NCBI GenBank assembly: GCA_023078685.1
Contig: JALGAS010000014.1
Location: 248,001-312,000, forward strand
Origin: Neopestalotiopsis rosae
Taxonomy: Eukaryota; Ascomycota; Sordariomycetes; Amphisphaeriales; Sporocadaceae
Direction of reading: 5' to 3'
Length of the DNA stretch: 64,000 nucleotides
Position numbers and translations under genes: made by a program. This document shows, in pieces, positions 33,195 to 44,609 of the stretch. Below the pieces are notes generated by a model, which worked only from the letters and a program-made list of their open reading frames with translations, was not told the origin of the DNA and did not search any database. Numbering within the stretch: the stretch's first letter is position 1; each line of letters begins with the position of its first letter.

Positions 33195-34382
33195 ATGAGG
33201 GTGGTAGATGCGGAAAGTCTAGAGGTGGTGGAGATTGACGAGACAAGAGTACCTTACGCAATCCTCTCCCATCGTTGGGAAGATGGGCAAGAGATAACCT
33301 TGGGTGACTTGGAGCAACCCGTCAAAGACGCCGTTACCCGGAAAAATGGATATCATAAGGTCAAGAAAGCCTGCGAGTACACACTGAAGTATTCGCAAGA
33401 ACCTTTTCGGAGGAATGTCAGACACATATGGATCGATACATGCTGCATCGATAAGACCAGTAGTGCAGAGCTTTCAGAGGCCATCAATTCCATGTATCGG
33501 TGGTACAGGGGAGCGTGTGTCTGCTTCGCCTTTCTCTCTGACGTGTCAACGGTTGATGACAACACTGAAGAACAGCCGGACCTATCGAAAAGTGCATGGT
33601 TTACTCGCGGTTGGACGTTACAGGAGCTCTTAGCTCCCTTGGAGGTTATCTTCGTTACGTCTACCTGGGACAAAATTGGTACCATGTCAGCAGACGCAGT
33701 CTCGTGGACAAGTCCGATCTCTGTCATGAAGAAAGAACCTGAGCAAGACACAGACCCATACAAATCTGATCTATTGTTTGAGGCAGATTCGGATGATGTC
33801 ATCATCGGCGACGCGATTGGAGAGAACTTTGTGTGGGATCCGGAGAGAAACACTCTTCGACGATTGATCTCGGATGCTCCGTTTCTTGTCTGTATTTCTC
33901 TACATTTATTTGACCTCGATACAGAAGTCGCACTCTGGGTCGGTTCCACTGGTGCACATTCGACTTTCACGGTGGTGACCTTGGTACCATCGTGGGAATC
34001 ATTCCATCTTGCCCACAGGGGGCGCCGAATCATACATCCCATTGGAAACTCGGGTCTCTCCTTTGAAGCAACCTCTTTAGATATCTCGACAGGTGTACCG
34101 GTGGATATCCCTTTCTCGGCTCTGCAGGGCATTTCAAAGAGGAATTGTGACGTACTTAGTTGCGAAGTCCAGAAGAAATTCTACGAAAACAACAAGGCTT
34201 ATCATACCGTATGCATCAAATATAACCCATCAGAATCGGAGAGGCTTAAGGATCTGTTATTGTATTTGCAATATCCGAAACTCTTTCCTGCGTTTCACAG
34301 GATTTGGAGAATGTACAAAGCAGGGGGAGAACGCGAAAGAAAGAATGCGGCGGAGCGAGATCGAAGGTTAGACGATAGTTGA
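33195..34382 (+). CDS. HET-domain (heterokaryon incompatibility) protein
   Basis: A single-exon protein of 395 aa. The start at MRVVDAESLEV matches the usual beginning of this HET subfamily (MRLLNT-type). Domain blocks occur in order: PYAILSHRWEDGQEITLGDL, GYHKVKKACEYTLKY, HIWIDTCCIDKTSSAELSEA, SMYRWYRGACVCFAFLSDV and FTRGWTLQELLAPLEVIFV. The remaining 200 or so residues are a variable C-terminal region with no recognised domain. HET proteins mediate non-self recognition and cell death after fusion of incompatible hyphae; the partner locus cannot be inferred. A 5' fragment of the same gene lies 2.4 kb upstream. No NACHT or repeat domain is attached, so this is the short form. Confidence 0.92.
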   Translation: MRVVDAESLEVVEIDETRVPYAILSHRWEDGQEITLGDLEQPVKDAVTRKNGYHKVKKACEYTLKYSQEPFRRNVRHIWIDTCCIDKTSSAELSEAINSMYRWYRGACVCFAFLSDVSTVDDNTEEQPDLSKSAWFTRGWTLQELLAPLEVIFVTSTWDKIGTMSADAVSWTSPISVMKKEPEQDTDPYKSDLLFEADSDDVIIGDAIGENFVWDPERNTLRRLISDAPFLVCISLHLFDLDTEVALWVGSTGAHSTFTVVTLVPSWESFHLAHRGRRIIHPIGNSGLSFEATSLDISTGVPVDIPFSALQGISKRNCDVLSCEVQKKFYENNKAYHTVCIKYNPSESERLKDLLLYLQYPKLFPAFHRIWRMYKAGGERERKNAAERDRRLDDS

Positions 34383-34478
34383 TCTGAGCGAGATAGGTAA
34401 ATAGCGTGCGCAATGGAAAGAAGTACAATAACCTCAAATGTTTTGATTTTTTGAAAGAATGAGCAGAAGCGAGATGTT

Positions 34479-35471
34479 TTACTCCGCGTTCTTCCAAAGC
34501 TGGAGTGCGTTTCGAACATTAAGAGTACGAATGTTTGGAAACATTTGGCCGAGATTAGTATGTGGTTGAAAATCAGCCATGTCCTCTACCACCAACAATC
34601 CAAGCTGAGCGATATAAGACGCGACGTCTCCAGGTGCCGTCGTCTGGTACACAGCAGTATATGAATCGGTCGGCGGTGGTAAGAGAGTGCACTTTCCGCT
34701 GCTCAGCGTATCCGGGGTGTCATATACCCTTGCAAACTCGCACCTCAATATCTCCTCAGCAGTATCGTCAACAGTATTGAGGGTCATTCGGTCCCCCGAT
34801 ATGAAATATCTCTGGTCCCATTTATCGAGACCCAACAAGGCTTCAACGAAGCGGCCCACGTCAGTTGAATGTGTAAAGACAAGTTTGTTGTTTCCGTCTC
34901 CTGGTATGGCCGCCATTTTATGGGCCAAGCTCACCCAGAGTGCCTGTATTTGCAGATGCGATGGAACTTGAGGCCAGACGAGGTAGTCCAAGAATACTCC
35001 ATTATGGATGCAAGTAAATTCGAGGTCCGAGTTCTCCAGCCGGCGGATGGTTTCCAGCTTGAATGGGAAAGAGGGATGTTTGTCAATCTTGCTGGATAAT
35101 CATCAGTAAACAATTAAAAGGCTGGCTGCTGATAGATTGTATGCTCACGTTGCGTCAACGTAAAAGCCGAACTCGCTGGGTATAAATCGTTTTGTGCAAT
35201 TCGAACGTTCGGCCGCCTGAATCAGACTCATTTGGGAATCAAATCCATCTTTGGTGTAAAGTGGTAGGGTTGAGATGACGGTTTCTATGTGCTGAGCCTC
35301 GAGCAATTCTTTTATGCTGTCAACATTGTCGTAACTGACAACAAACGTGTTGTCGTCGCTTGTGGACCGACTGCTTAGCACAATGTATTCATGAGTTTGC
35401 TTGGCTAGAATGGCAGCAGCTATGGCCTTTCCCAGGCCGCCTGAGCCACCAGCAATAGCCGTCTTCACCAT
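34479..35471 (-). CDS. NmrA-like / isoflavone-reductase-type NAD(P)-binding protein
   Basis: Two exons, 35471-35149 and 35091-34479, with a 57-nt GT-AG intron, giving 311 aa. The Rossmann motif is at the extreme N-terminus (KTAIAGGSGGLGKAIA, GxxGxxG). The frame opens 24 nt further upstream but this ATG fits the family. Typical later blocks are VISTLPLY, SNCTKRFIPSEFGF (with the conserved PSEFG) and FTCIHNGVFLDYL. Members are either redox sensors binding NAD(P) or reductases of secondary metabolites. It ends 97 bp from the HET gene (convergent) and is divergent from the P450 at 36407 with 935 bp between starts, so a shared promoter with the P450 is plausible. Confidence 0.88.
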
Positions 35472-36406
35472 TTCTAGAACGGTGATTAACTCCAAGAAAC
35501 GTTTGCTTTTTTCGTGTAGGCTAGTCGAGAAAACTTGAGTGCGTTATACTCCCGGGAGCAAAACGAAAACATGCATTCTTCTTGTTGATTAGAAAGAATG
35601 TCTGAGTGGATCAGCAGCACACCATATAGGACGGGCTAACAGCGGAGACATATTGCGTAATAAGCTATACAATCTTCTATACAAATAATGCAACGTGGAT
35701 CCGCACTATCACTTGTCCGTAGCGCACTTCACAGTGGAATTGATATACCGGAACAAGGATCATAGTTGCAACCATAAATCAGCGAGAGCCGCCGCGATGC
35801 TGACAATCGAGGAAAGCGCATGTGGTTTTGGCGATCCGGCATTTGAGCACATGCCGAGAACTGGCGGCGTACTCGCCTGTCTCGATAAGTTGCTTGGCAT
35901 CTAAGCGTCCGCATCGATCTTGTCTTGGCGTGAAGAGAGTCGAAACAAGTGATTGCGACAGTGAAGCTTGCGTAAGGTTCACTTTGACGTGAAAAAGTGA
36001 TTTGCGGGGAGCTCGGGGGGTCCGAAAACCCGTAGCAGCCCGTAGATTGGTAAGCACTTTCGTATTCGTATTATATCTAGGGTCTACACTTCACGACCTA
36101 GCTATTCACTCAGCAGCACGGCGCATCTCACGGTTGATGATACTCTGCAGGAATACCGCATCCAGTATTGTGAGTTATCCATAGGCATGACGATCTTTGT
36201 AGCTTGATCGCATGTTCTGCATATTCATCCTGTCGCACTGACGTGGACGGTACTCACCGCAGATCATCTGCTTGAGTATATTAGATAGCTCTAAGCATTC
36301 CTCCTCTGTAGCTCGAAAGAAATATTCAGACATATTTTTGACGCTTCCGGTTCGATTCCAATCTTCACGTGAAACGTATCGAGCCTTTTCTCCCTTTTTC
36401 TCTTCA
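35472..36406. other. Divergent intergenic region, NmrA / P450
   Basis: About 0.9 kb between divergent start codons, presumably a bidirectional promoter. No coding gene is supported; a minus-strand frame overlapping the P450 first exon is discussed under rejected items. Confidence 0.45.
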
Positions 36407-38131
36407 ATGGTCGACTTCGCTCGTTCCGGGCTCGTGCTGAGCTTCTTCGGCGTCTTGTGTATAGCGGTATGGAATTTCGTGCCCAATTACGAAGCTATGA
36501 AAAGTTGACTGACAAGAAACTTAGGGCTTGATATATACAGTCGGCCGAGTCATATACAATGTGTGGTTTCACCCGCTGCGACACTATCCAGGACCCCGAC
36601 TATCGGCGGCTTCGGGCATTCCCACTGTATTAATGATTCTACGCGGTCAGCCGCACAAGGAGATCGCGGCGCTACACGATGAGTACGGTGAGATTGTGCG
36701 GCTTGGCCCCAATGAGCTCAGCTTTGTCAACGCGGATGCATGGGAGAATATCTTTGGCCACCGTAAAGCGGGGCAAGGAGAGAATATGAAGGACCCAGCA
36801 TTTGCGGCTCCTTTCGCCGGGAATATCATTGGCGCAGGACGAGACGACCATCGCCGCATGCGCCGTCTTCTGTCTCATGGGTTCTCGGCACAGAAAATGT
36901 CTGAACAGCAGCCTCTCATCAGACAGTACATCGACTTGCTCATTCGCCGCGTCTACGAAGTTGGTGAGCAGGGTACAAAGGCAGTGGATATGGAGTCTTG
37001 GTTCAACTGGACGACTTTCGACATCATCGGTGATCTTGCTTTTGGTGAGCCTTTTGGCTGTCTCGAGAACAGTGGTTATCACCCTTGGGTCGCTGCAATC
37101 TTTTCGGCTGTCAAGGTGAATACCTGGCTCGGCCTTGTTGCTAGGTACCCCAGCTTGGCTTCAACTCTAGCCTTGTTCATTCCCAAGTCGATGAAAGACG
37201 GGGCTGAGGCCCACTCAAATCTCACTCAATTGAAAGTTGACAAGAGGCTGTCAATGGAAAAGTCTAGACCTGACTTTGTGGATGCCATGTTGTCGAAAGG
37301 CGGCCTTGTAAGTATTTGACTTGACACTCATTCGAGAATGGATGAGCTATCGGCAATCAGGACTGACCACAAAATCACAGAGCATGACAACGAAGGAAAT
37401 CTACGAGAATGCAGGACTCCTGATTGGAGCTGGCTCGGAGACTACCGCAACTGCACTGACCGCTGCGACATACTTCCTAACGACGCATCCAGATGTTCTG
37501 CAAAAGCTGGCACATGAGATTCGGACATCCTTCCAGTCTGAGGATGAAATTACCATTCAAGGTGTTCAGAAACTTGATTATATGCTGGCAGTGTTGGATG
37601 AAACCATGCGCCTACATCCTCCTTCTCCAGTTGCCAATCTGCGCCAAGCATGTCCTGATGGTGTTGAAGTTGGTGGAAGGCTGGTTCCTGGCGGTGCAAG
37701 CTTTCCCCTCGATTGACTATGAGCTTGATGACTAATTGCAAACTTCAGACCAGAATTGGTGTGTGGCATTGGGCCATGTTCCGTAACGCCAACAACTTTC
37801 TACTCCCAAACTCCTTTATCCCCGAACGGTGGCTGGGCGACAAGCGCTTCGTCAATGACAATAAGCAATCGTTCCAACCATTTTCCTACGGTCCTCGCAA
37901 TTGTATCGGAAAAAAGTATGTAATTCGCTTTTCAAGCCTACAAAGGCAATGCTAATGATAACAAGTTTGGCGTACGTCGAGATGCGGATCATCATGGCAA
38001 GATTGATTTGGAACTTTGACATGGAGCTGGCCGAGGAATCCCGCGATTGGCTGGACAAGGAAGAGGTTTATACCTTGTGGCATAAAGGACCTCTATACGT
38101 CAAGATGAAGCCAAGGATGAAACAAGGCTAA
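36407..38131 (+). CDS. Cytochrome P450 monooxygenase
   Basis: Five exons: 36407-36466, 36525-37307, 37381-37695, 37749-37915 and 37966-38131, giving 496 aa. Introns 1, 2 and 4 are GT-AG. Intron 3 is best modelled as GC-AG (GGT|GCAAGC ... CTTCAG|ACC), because only that choice keeps the frame and the family block RIGVWHWAM. An N-terminal membrane anchor (LVLSFFGVLCIA, then GLIYTVGRV) is followed by the hinge HPLRHYPGPRL. The I-helix motif AGSETT is at 298-303, ExxR is in DETMR, and the heme loop is FSYGPRNCIGK with Cys438 as axial ligand. It is an ER-bound oxidase; the substrate is unknown. Neighbours (NmrA reductase, CFEM receptor) suggest a tailoring or detoxification role, inferred only. Confidence 0.92.
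37696..37748 (+). other. GC-AG intron of the P450 at 36407
   Basis: A 53-nt intron with donor GCAAGC, branch-like GACTAAT and acceptor TTCAG. The competing GT one base upstream breaks the downstream frame. Confidence 0.7.
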
Positions 38132-38297
38132 CACCTTGATTGGGCTTGTTCTGATTAGTCCGCGCGATGCGAGACAACGTAACTGATACTGGCGCCAATT
38201 TGGTTCACATGCCGGTCAGAAGAAATGCATGTGAAAATCATGATGTTGTATATAAACTAATTGGAAGACACTTCTCTCTAATCTTGCCTTTACCACT

Positions 38298-40032
38298 TCA
38301 ATTTTTCATCCGTGACATTGGACGATCGCCCATCATATCATCTGAGCCAGGAGGCCCTGACCGAAGCGTCGATTCCAAGTCAAAGAGCTCCACGTCGCTT
38401 CCGTGGCTATTGCGATCGTCAAGAACAGCCCATTCATTCTTGACCATGATCTCCTTGCCGCTCGCATCCGTACTACTGAGCGGCTTGTTCTTATCGCCCC
38501 GGCTGATGCCATACCGATCACTCTTGGTGGGATGCGATGCGAGGCCGCTGCCGTATATTTGGGAGCCAAAGATGGCGGGTAGAGCCTGGACCAGGAGGGC
38601 GCGGATTGCGGGCATGCTTGCGCACAATATTCCGACACATAGTTCAATCATGGACCAATAGGCAGCTTCGACATAGTCCTCTATTGTGAGAGGTAAGATA
38701 TTAGCCTTCGGATGTTTGCGATCGAGGATGGAAAAATGGAGATGGCTTACGAGTAGGATTCTTGGTAGATCCAAACTCAATCAAGGACTTCAACCGTAGA
38801 ATGCTTATAAGAGTGACACTAGAAATCACTTTGTTAGTGCATCCGACATTGTTGTAGACCCACAGTGAGTTATAGGAGGGCAGAAGACATACAAGAAACC
38901 AACCGCGAACATCGCCAAGACTTGGATCTTTTTCCTCAAACCCATGCGAAGCTTCGTTACATCGTGGAGCGGGAGTGTCAAGGTAGCGACGTCGAGTACA
39001 ATATTTGCGCCAGCCGCGGCAAAGCCCATGGTGTTGGTGTCGAGACAGGTTGCGGGGTGCTGACCGTCCCAGGCCTCCCAGGCACCGCGAACTGGGTTGC
39101 ATTGGAAGATGAGGGCGATACTGAATGCTGCTGCGTAACCGATATTCAGGAATATCAGAACGTATACCAGGGTGCGTATCGTGCGATTAGGGAACACGCG
39201 TAGGTAGAACAGCAGAATGGAAATCTTGATGAGTGCCAGAGCACATGGATAAAAGACCTCTTCGAAGAAGAAGAGCTGTGTACGAAAAGACAAAAGCATC
39301 AGTATGTTGAACGATCACAGGCCCCGCTGAAAGTGAGGTGCCAAGCCGGACTTACAAATAAAACTCTTTCAATTTGATCGCCGGTGAGATTCCATGCGTC
39401 CAGCCCGAGTCCGGCCTGTGATAGAAGTATCATAAAGGTTGTGATAGGCACCATCATGATGGCCACAAGAGTCAAGACCCAGTCATCTGCACCCCATAAC
39501 CGCGACCGTATCCTTTCGAGACATCGGAGCCCGAAAGCAACCACGGCGATGACAAAGAAGGCAATTGATATACTCCAGATCAATCCTGTCCTGTCCTCTC
39601 CAACGACTCCACACGTATCGTATGCGTATTTCTCAGATTCTGTTTTGTGATGAAAGTGTTAGCACTTATCGCCGCAGACAAGCCAGCACAAATGCAATGA
39701 GAGAGCATGCGCTTACCTAGTGCCTCTCTTATCGTGCAACTGGATGCGACACATGCCTTGATATCATTCTGGATATCATCGTTTGCGCAGATACACGTAA
39801 TGTTGAAACCACATATCGAATCAAGCGAGACTGATTGAATGCATTGCAGCTAAAATCCAGGTCCCTCGTCAGTTGCTTTCTTCTAAGGGATGATTCAATA
39901 TGTGGATTTAGAACGACTTACACCACAGGCAGGAACCGCTGACGACGACGACGAAGCAGAAGAAGAACTCGATGCACCATGGACAGCAACTATGCTAGAC
40001 AATAATAATGCTATGCATGTCAGGACCCTCAT
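38298..40032 (-). CDS. CFEM-domain Pth11-type seven-transmembrane receptor
   Basis: Six exons: 40032-39922, 39849-39717, 39639-39356, 39275-38893, 38818-38751 and 38680-38298. All introns are GT-AG (72, 77, 80, 74 and 70 nt), and the product is 453 aa. A signal peptide is followed by a Ser-rich linker and a complete CFEM domain with eight cysteines, arranged as PACGLQC, SICG, TCIC, KACV, SSC and DTCG. Seven helices follow, starting at LIWSISIAFFVIAVVAFG. The typical rhodopsin-like fungal blocks are GADDWVL, FFFEEVFYPCALALIKISIL, FQCNPV and the NPT-DYVEAAYW region. The C-terminal tail is long, polar and cytosolic. Pth11 of the rice blast fungus, the founding member, senses surface cues; ligands of most relatives are unknown. 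Confidence 0.92.
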
Positions 40033-41991
40033 CTTGAAATCGAGTGCGAGTATCACAACTACGCAAAAGATGACACTGCACGGAACACGTGAAAAATGAG
40101 AGACTGGATTACTAGCAAAACAAGACGTACAAGCATGTTTATAACTCAACCGGGCCGTGATTTGAAGGTCATTCCAAAAACTCGAATCCGAATACGGGGT
40201 TAGCACACGGCCACCAAGTGCTGGTGTGGCATTCGTGAACCGCTGGGCAGAAAGCTCAAAAGTCCCAGTCTGGCCCTACGCCTTGCAAAATGCTTGCTAT
40301 GATGCCTGTAGGTGATATCTGGAGTCTAGGCACAAAGCTAAATTGACGAATCCACTAATGGACCGCCCGGAATGAATGTCCGGGTGCATCATGAACACAT
40401 CCGGTCCTTGCTCTGCCTTGAACATGAACCTGCGATTATGGTAGGGCTGCCAATCAGCCGTATTGACTGGCCTGAGATTGGCCGATCACTGAGGCTGAAT
40501 CTTAGCATGCAGTGGATGTGGCGGCAGTAGACCAGATTCCGGCCTACTTAGTGCGGCATCTAAAAGGGGTGTTCTTGCGATCGTATGCGCACTGTCGCGG
40601 CAGATGGTGCTAGGATACACCTAACATGACAATGCTCATTGTCTACAAAGGGAACCATTTGCAGATCCGGCTGCTCCCTCTGCACCGCGGCTTGGCCAAG
40701 GCGCAACTCCGTGAATATAGCTTCAAATCCACCGTAAGAATGGGTTGCAGACGAAGCTATCAGTGCTAGCAACGTGATGGGTCTTGATGTCAGATCATCG
40801 ACAGCAGTCCGGCGCGATACTTGGGAAAACCAACACCTCGACCGTTCGCTGCCACGAGAGGCGACGCAGTTGACGGATCCGGCACAATGGGAGGCTATTA
40901 CCCTTCGTTCACAATTGGACATAGCGACGAGCTCGCATCAGTAGCGAGATTGTATCACTAATTGAATCACTGCGCTAGCATGGCAACTATAGTCTGGCTG
41001 AACTCTAATCTGTGTGGAAATACCAGGCAAACACCCCGACACTCTCAATTATAAACCAGGACCTTGAGATGCATGAGCAAGCAATATCTAGGTACGCTAT
41101 GAAGCCCTGCGGAGCCTCCGACCACTCCGCGAACCCCGCGGCCTACGGCACGGTACCCACGCCCCTGCGACTGACTTTTTGGCCGAGTCATGAAGTTTAC
41201 GATCTCGAAAGAGAGATGTTACATCGTCTTGCAGACCATAGCATAGATATGCAGATCGCAAAATTGTCCGACGAAGAACGGCTCTCGCGGTTTCTAACGA
41301 AAACCTGACTTTTAGATCACTTACTCCTATGGCATTATCATACTTCCAAACCGTGCCAATACTCCTGTATATGAGCGTCAGAAGCGAACGAGATCTATTT
41401 TGCTCGACGAAGCTGGGACAATTGCCCCGAGAATTTCAGCAGCGGAAAAAGTCTCAACGTCAGCCCACCATCAAGCAGTCTTGTAAGCCACAAGTCTATA
41501 CTAGTCGTTGAGATCAAGCCATCCCACGTGGCCAGAGATTGGCAAAATCTCGGCCGTGGATTGAGTAAGGCCGCCTGACAACCAGACTGGAAAAGAACTA
41601 GGCTATCGCTTTTCCGAGGTTCCATGCCATTATAGATATCTCAACGAGAGGGGGAAGTCATCAGCCACTGCTTTTCGCGTCGGATGTCGGTTTTATTCAT
41701 GTCCGTTTCACCGGAGGTCTTACTGGCGAGCATGATTGTGTATGAAGTTCAAAGTCATGACCAAATTGCCTCTGTCGTTGCTCGCGGTTTGTACCCCCAA
41801 TATCGAAGTGCTATGTAGTAAGACAAGCAACTTTGAAAACATAATATGATGAATGTGTTTGTTTGTATATACGTTTGCTCTCGTACCATTTACAAAACAG
41901 TTGACGCTGAAACGCCATCTAAACCGCGGCCATGGCCACCTTCTTCGGGAGGCTGATCTATATCTAATCGCATTCTTCGCACATCCACAAT
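40033..41991. other. Intergenic, no gene supported
   Basis: About 2 kb upstream of the CFEM receptor and downstream of the flavin-reductase gene. Frames at 40560-40922 (minus) and 41012-41308 (plus) have no recognisable motif and are not annotated. Confidence 0.45.
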
Positions 41992-43005
41992 CTATTGCTG
42001 AGCCTTCTTCAACTTCTCGTAACCGGCCTGCCCGCCAACGTCCTTTTCGTACACGGGCCGCGGGATCTCCATGGCCTCGGTCAGGCGGCCGTAGGTGATG
42101 CCGCCGAGCCTGCTAATGGGCCGCAGGATGGAGGGGTCGACGAGGTTGCGCTCCTCGTTGACGGCGTCCTCGCGGACCCAAAAGTTGGTGCCCTCGAGCA
42201 CCACGAGGCAGCCCGTCTTCTTGCCGGGCGTGGCGCGGCTCTCGAACTCGCGCACGCTCTCGACGCGGCACTCGACCGAGAAGACGGCCTCGCCGACGCG
42301 CGCGGCTTTCACGTCGCGGCAGTCCTGGACGGGCGTGAGGCCGCTCACGTCCCACTCGCTCGCGCCGTAGGGGGCGTCGACGCTGGTCGCGTTGGCCGCC
42401 TCCACGAACCCTTCGCTGATGATGTTGACGGTGCACTCCTTGCTCTCGAGCAGGTTCTTGAGCGTGTCCTTGGGCTTCTCCACGCCGCTGGCGAAGCCGA
42501 GCACGAACAAGGGGGGATCGTGGTTCACCATGTTGAAGTAGCTAAACGGCGCCAGGTTGGAGACGGTGCCGTCGGGGCTGGTGGTGCTCACGAAGCCGAT
42601 GGGCCGCGGCACGATGCTCGAGATGAGCAGCTTGTAGTTGAAGGGCGCCGGGCGGCCGGGCTCGTAGGGGTCAATTGCGACGTGCTTTTTGTCGTTGCCA
42701 TCGTGCAGCTTGTTGGCGCCGCCGCCAAACTTCCACTCGGGCTCGGCCGTCTTGGTGTAGTGGAACGAGGCATTCGTGTCCCAGTCGGGGCGCGAGGCCT
42801 CGACCTTTTTGAAGTCGGGGTGCGGGTTGCGCTTGATCTCGGCCTCGGAGGCCGTCGACACAGACATTGTGCTGGCTTGGAGTTTGGCGGCGATGCGGTG
42901 CGAAATGAGGGGCGATAGAGGGGTCGTGAGGGCGTTGAGCGGCGGGGCTCTGGCGGTTAGTGAGCTTTGGAGGAGGTGGATAGCGGAAGACTTGCGGATT
43001 GGCAT
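41992..43005 (-). CDS. Flavin-reductase-like (FMN-binding split-barrel) protein
   Basis: A single-exon protein of 337 aa. The central domain (residues about 115-290) has the family's conserved start YKLLISSIVPRPIGFVST, then GTVSNLAPFSYFN and DPPLFVLGFA, which build the FMN-binding split barrel. The first 45 residues are rich in Ser, Arg and Leu with few acids and could be a mitochondrial presequence; the internal Met at TMSVSTA is an alternative start giving a cytosolic form. The enzyme class uses FMN or FAD, but whether it is a reductase or an FMN-dependent oxidoreductase of another type is open. Third codon positions are strongly G/C, unlike neighbouring genes, producing a long spurious antisense frame. 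Confidence 0.87.
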   Translation of the reverse strand: MPIRKSSAIHLLQSSLTARAPPLNALTTPLSPLISHRIAAKLQASTMSVSTASEAEIKRNPHPDFKKVEASRPDWDTNASFHYTKTAEPEWKFGGGANKLHDGNDKKHVAIDPYEPGRPAPFNYKLLISSIVPRPIGFVSTTSPDGTVSNLAPFSYFNMVNHDPPLFVLGFASGVEKPKDTLKNLLESKECTVNIISEGFVEAANATSVDAPYGASEWDVSGLTPVQDCRDVKAARVGEAVFSVECRVESVREFESRATPGKKTGCLVVLEGTNFWVREDAVNEERNLVDPSILRPISRLGGITYGRLTEAMEIPRPVYEKDVGGQAGYEKLKKAQQ

Positions 43006-43510
43006 TAGCTGCGGTTTTGGGTGGAAAGCTGGATTAGAAATATCTCAAACAATATGGATCCAAAGGAGATCCGTCAGTACGGATCATTGCTTAGTATAGA
43101 ATGACTAATATGGAAGCAATCGCATATCTAAAAAGAGTCGTCAGGGTCTATCGGTATATTTCGCTCTACTCAACGCTACTGGCTGCTGGCTCCAGCAGTA
43201 TGGCGGCCCGGGTCGGAATCTCGGTAAGTGGAATCATGATGTAATGAATCAGCAGTCGCCCGCGCTGCATGCACGCTATAAGCTCAAGCATGCAGGGACA
43301 GTACTGGAGTTCTTGGCTGCTTCTGATTATATTACACATGTGCAGTCAATCTGTCGCATATATCGACAACAGTCCCATGAAATTGATTATACATTCTTGT
43401 GGTTCGCTGATATTTCTACATACATAAACTGTCGATACATCAGTGTTCTTGACCATGTAGCACAAGCCTGACTTTGGTAGCCTAGTACCGTAGCTACACA
43501 TACAACAGCA
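43006..43510. other. Intergenic, no gene supported
   Basis: About 0.5 kb that includes the promoter of the flavin-reductase gene and the 3' flank of the GH16 gene. No feature is seen. Confidence 0.45.
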
Positions 43511-44609
43511 CTACGGATTGTATGTCAAAACCTCGAGGTTGCGCACTTGATACAATGTATCTAAGCTGGTTAGTTTATTTTACATCCACTTCTACTAGCA
43601 TCAGGAGTGCAAAAGCTTACCACTTGTCGGTCCAGGTGAACCAGAGGAACCTTCCATTTGCAAATTGACAATACTAAAGGAACGATTGTCAATAACGGAG
43701 ATCCAGTAGTGCCATCCACACTCAATCATGGGCTAGAGGATACTCACAGATACATTGGCTTGCCAAAGAAACCACCTCCGACTTGCGTGGCCTGCAATAC
43801 CCCATCCATATAGAACTTGACCTGGACGTCCTTTTGGTTGATATCGCGCACTTCGCATTTGATGGAGTGCCAGTCTCCCGGCGTCGGGTAGGAAACGTCT
43901 TTCCAGCTGAGCACGCTTGACGTCTACGTTTGTACCGGTATTTCATCAGCCAACAAGTCGATTTCCCACATCGTCCACCAAATCAAAGAGAGATTCTTGA
44001 AAACTCACATTGAACGTGTTGAAACTAATCTTGCCGCTCCCCTTCCACTCGGCCATGTCAATCTCGGGCGGCCACCCTTCCACGGCCGTGAGCCAGAAAG
44101 CCGGCCAGGTGCCCTTGGTCGTGGTGGCCCGGAACTCGCCCGCAAAGTCGTAGCCCCCGCCTTTCGAGACGTTGAAGTGCTCGCGCGCGTGGATGGCACC
44201 GCTCAGGTAGTGGATCGGGATGGACTGACCCCCGTGGCTCGCGTCCGGCTGCCCGCTTACCTTTTTCGCCGTCAGCGTGAGCTGGCCGGATCCAAAGGCG
44301 ACTTGCGACTTGGCCATGCGCGCGCCGCCGTTGTGGTCGCTGCCCCACTGGATAAAAGGGTAATGTTAGCTGGCTGACGGTCTTGAATGAGATTGATAAT
44401 GGGAAGCGGCATCTTGCCATGGTGTTGGAAAAGGATGGTGGGTGGGTTATATATCATCAACCACTCACCGGATAGAGATAATCCCAGTCGGCATCAAAAT
44501 CGGCTTGGGAATTGAACGAGGTTTTCGGAATCATTGTCCGGACCGCACTCGCCGGCCATGGCGAAGAGACCAAGGCAACAAGGAGAGCAGGAATCATGAG
44601 GTTTCTCAT
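43511..44609 (-). CDS. Secreted GH16-family glycoside hydrolase
   Basis: Five exons: 44609-44469, 44347-44009, 43923-43748, 43673-43621 and 43560-43511. All introns are GT-AG (121, 85, 74 and 60 nt), and the product is 252 aa. It begins with a signal peptide (LMIPALLVALVSSPWPASA). The beta-jelly-roll core has SGAIHAREHF, GTWPAFWL and the catalytic ExDxxE as E142-I-D144-M-A-E147, the nucleophile, assisting Asp and acid/base of GH16. The C-terminal part has WHSIKCEVRD, MDGVLQAT and PMYLIVNLQM, all typical. GH16 enzymes cut or transfer beta-1,3(4)-glucans or related polymers. No carbohydrate-binding module or GPI signal is present, so it is likely a freely secreted enzyme. The polymer specificity cannot be read from the sequence. 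Confidence 0.9.

Noticed and set aside
33353..34132. 259-codon minus-strand frame
   Set aside because: Antisense to the intact HET gene; no domain features.
36346..36360. GGTTCGATTCC, resembling a tRNA T-loop
   Set aside because: The flanking sequence does not fold into acceptor, D and anticodon arms; a chance match.
36175..36486. 103-codon minus-strand frame with plausible amino-acid composition
   Set aside because: It overlaps the first exon of the P450 in antisense, has no recognised motif, and the P450 exon is better supported by membrane anchor and splice phase.
40560..40922. 120-codon minus-strand frame
   Set aside because: Low-complexity-free but with no homologous motif that I recognise, not bounded by convincing start context, and isolated.
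41995..42918. 307-codon + strand frame with many Gly/Ala/Val residues
   Set aside because: It is antisense to the flavin-reductase gene, has no domain, and its composition follows from G/C-rich third positions of the real gene.
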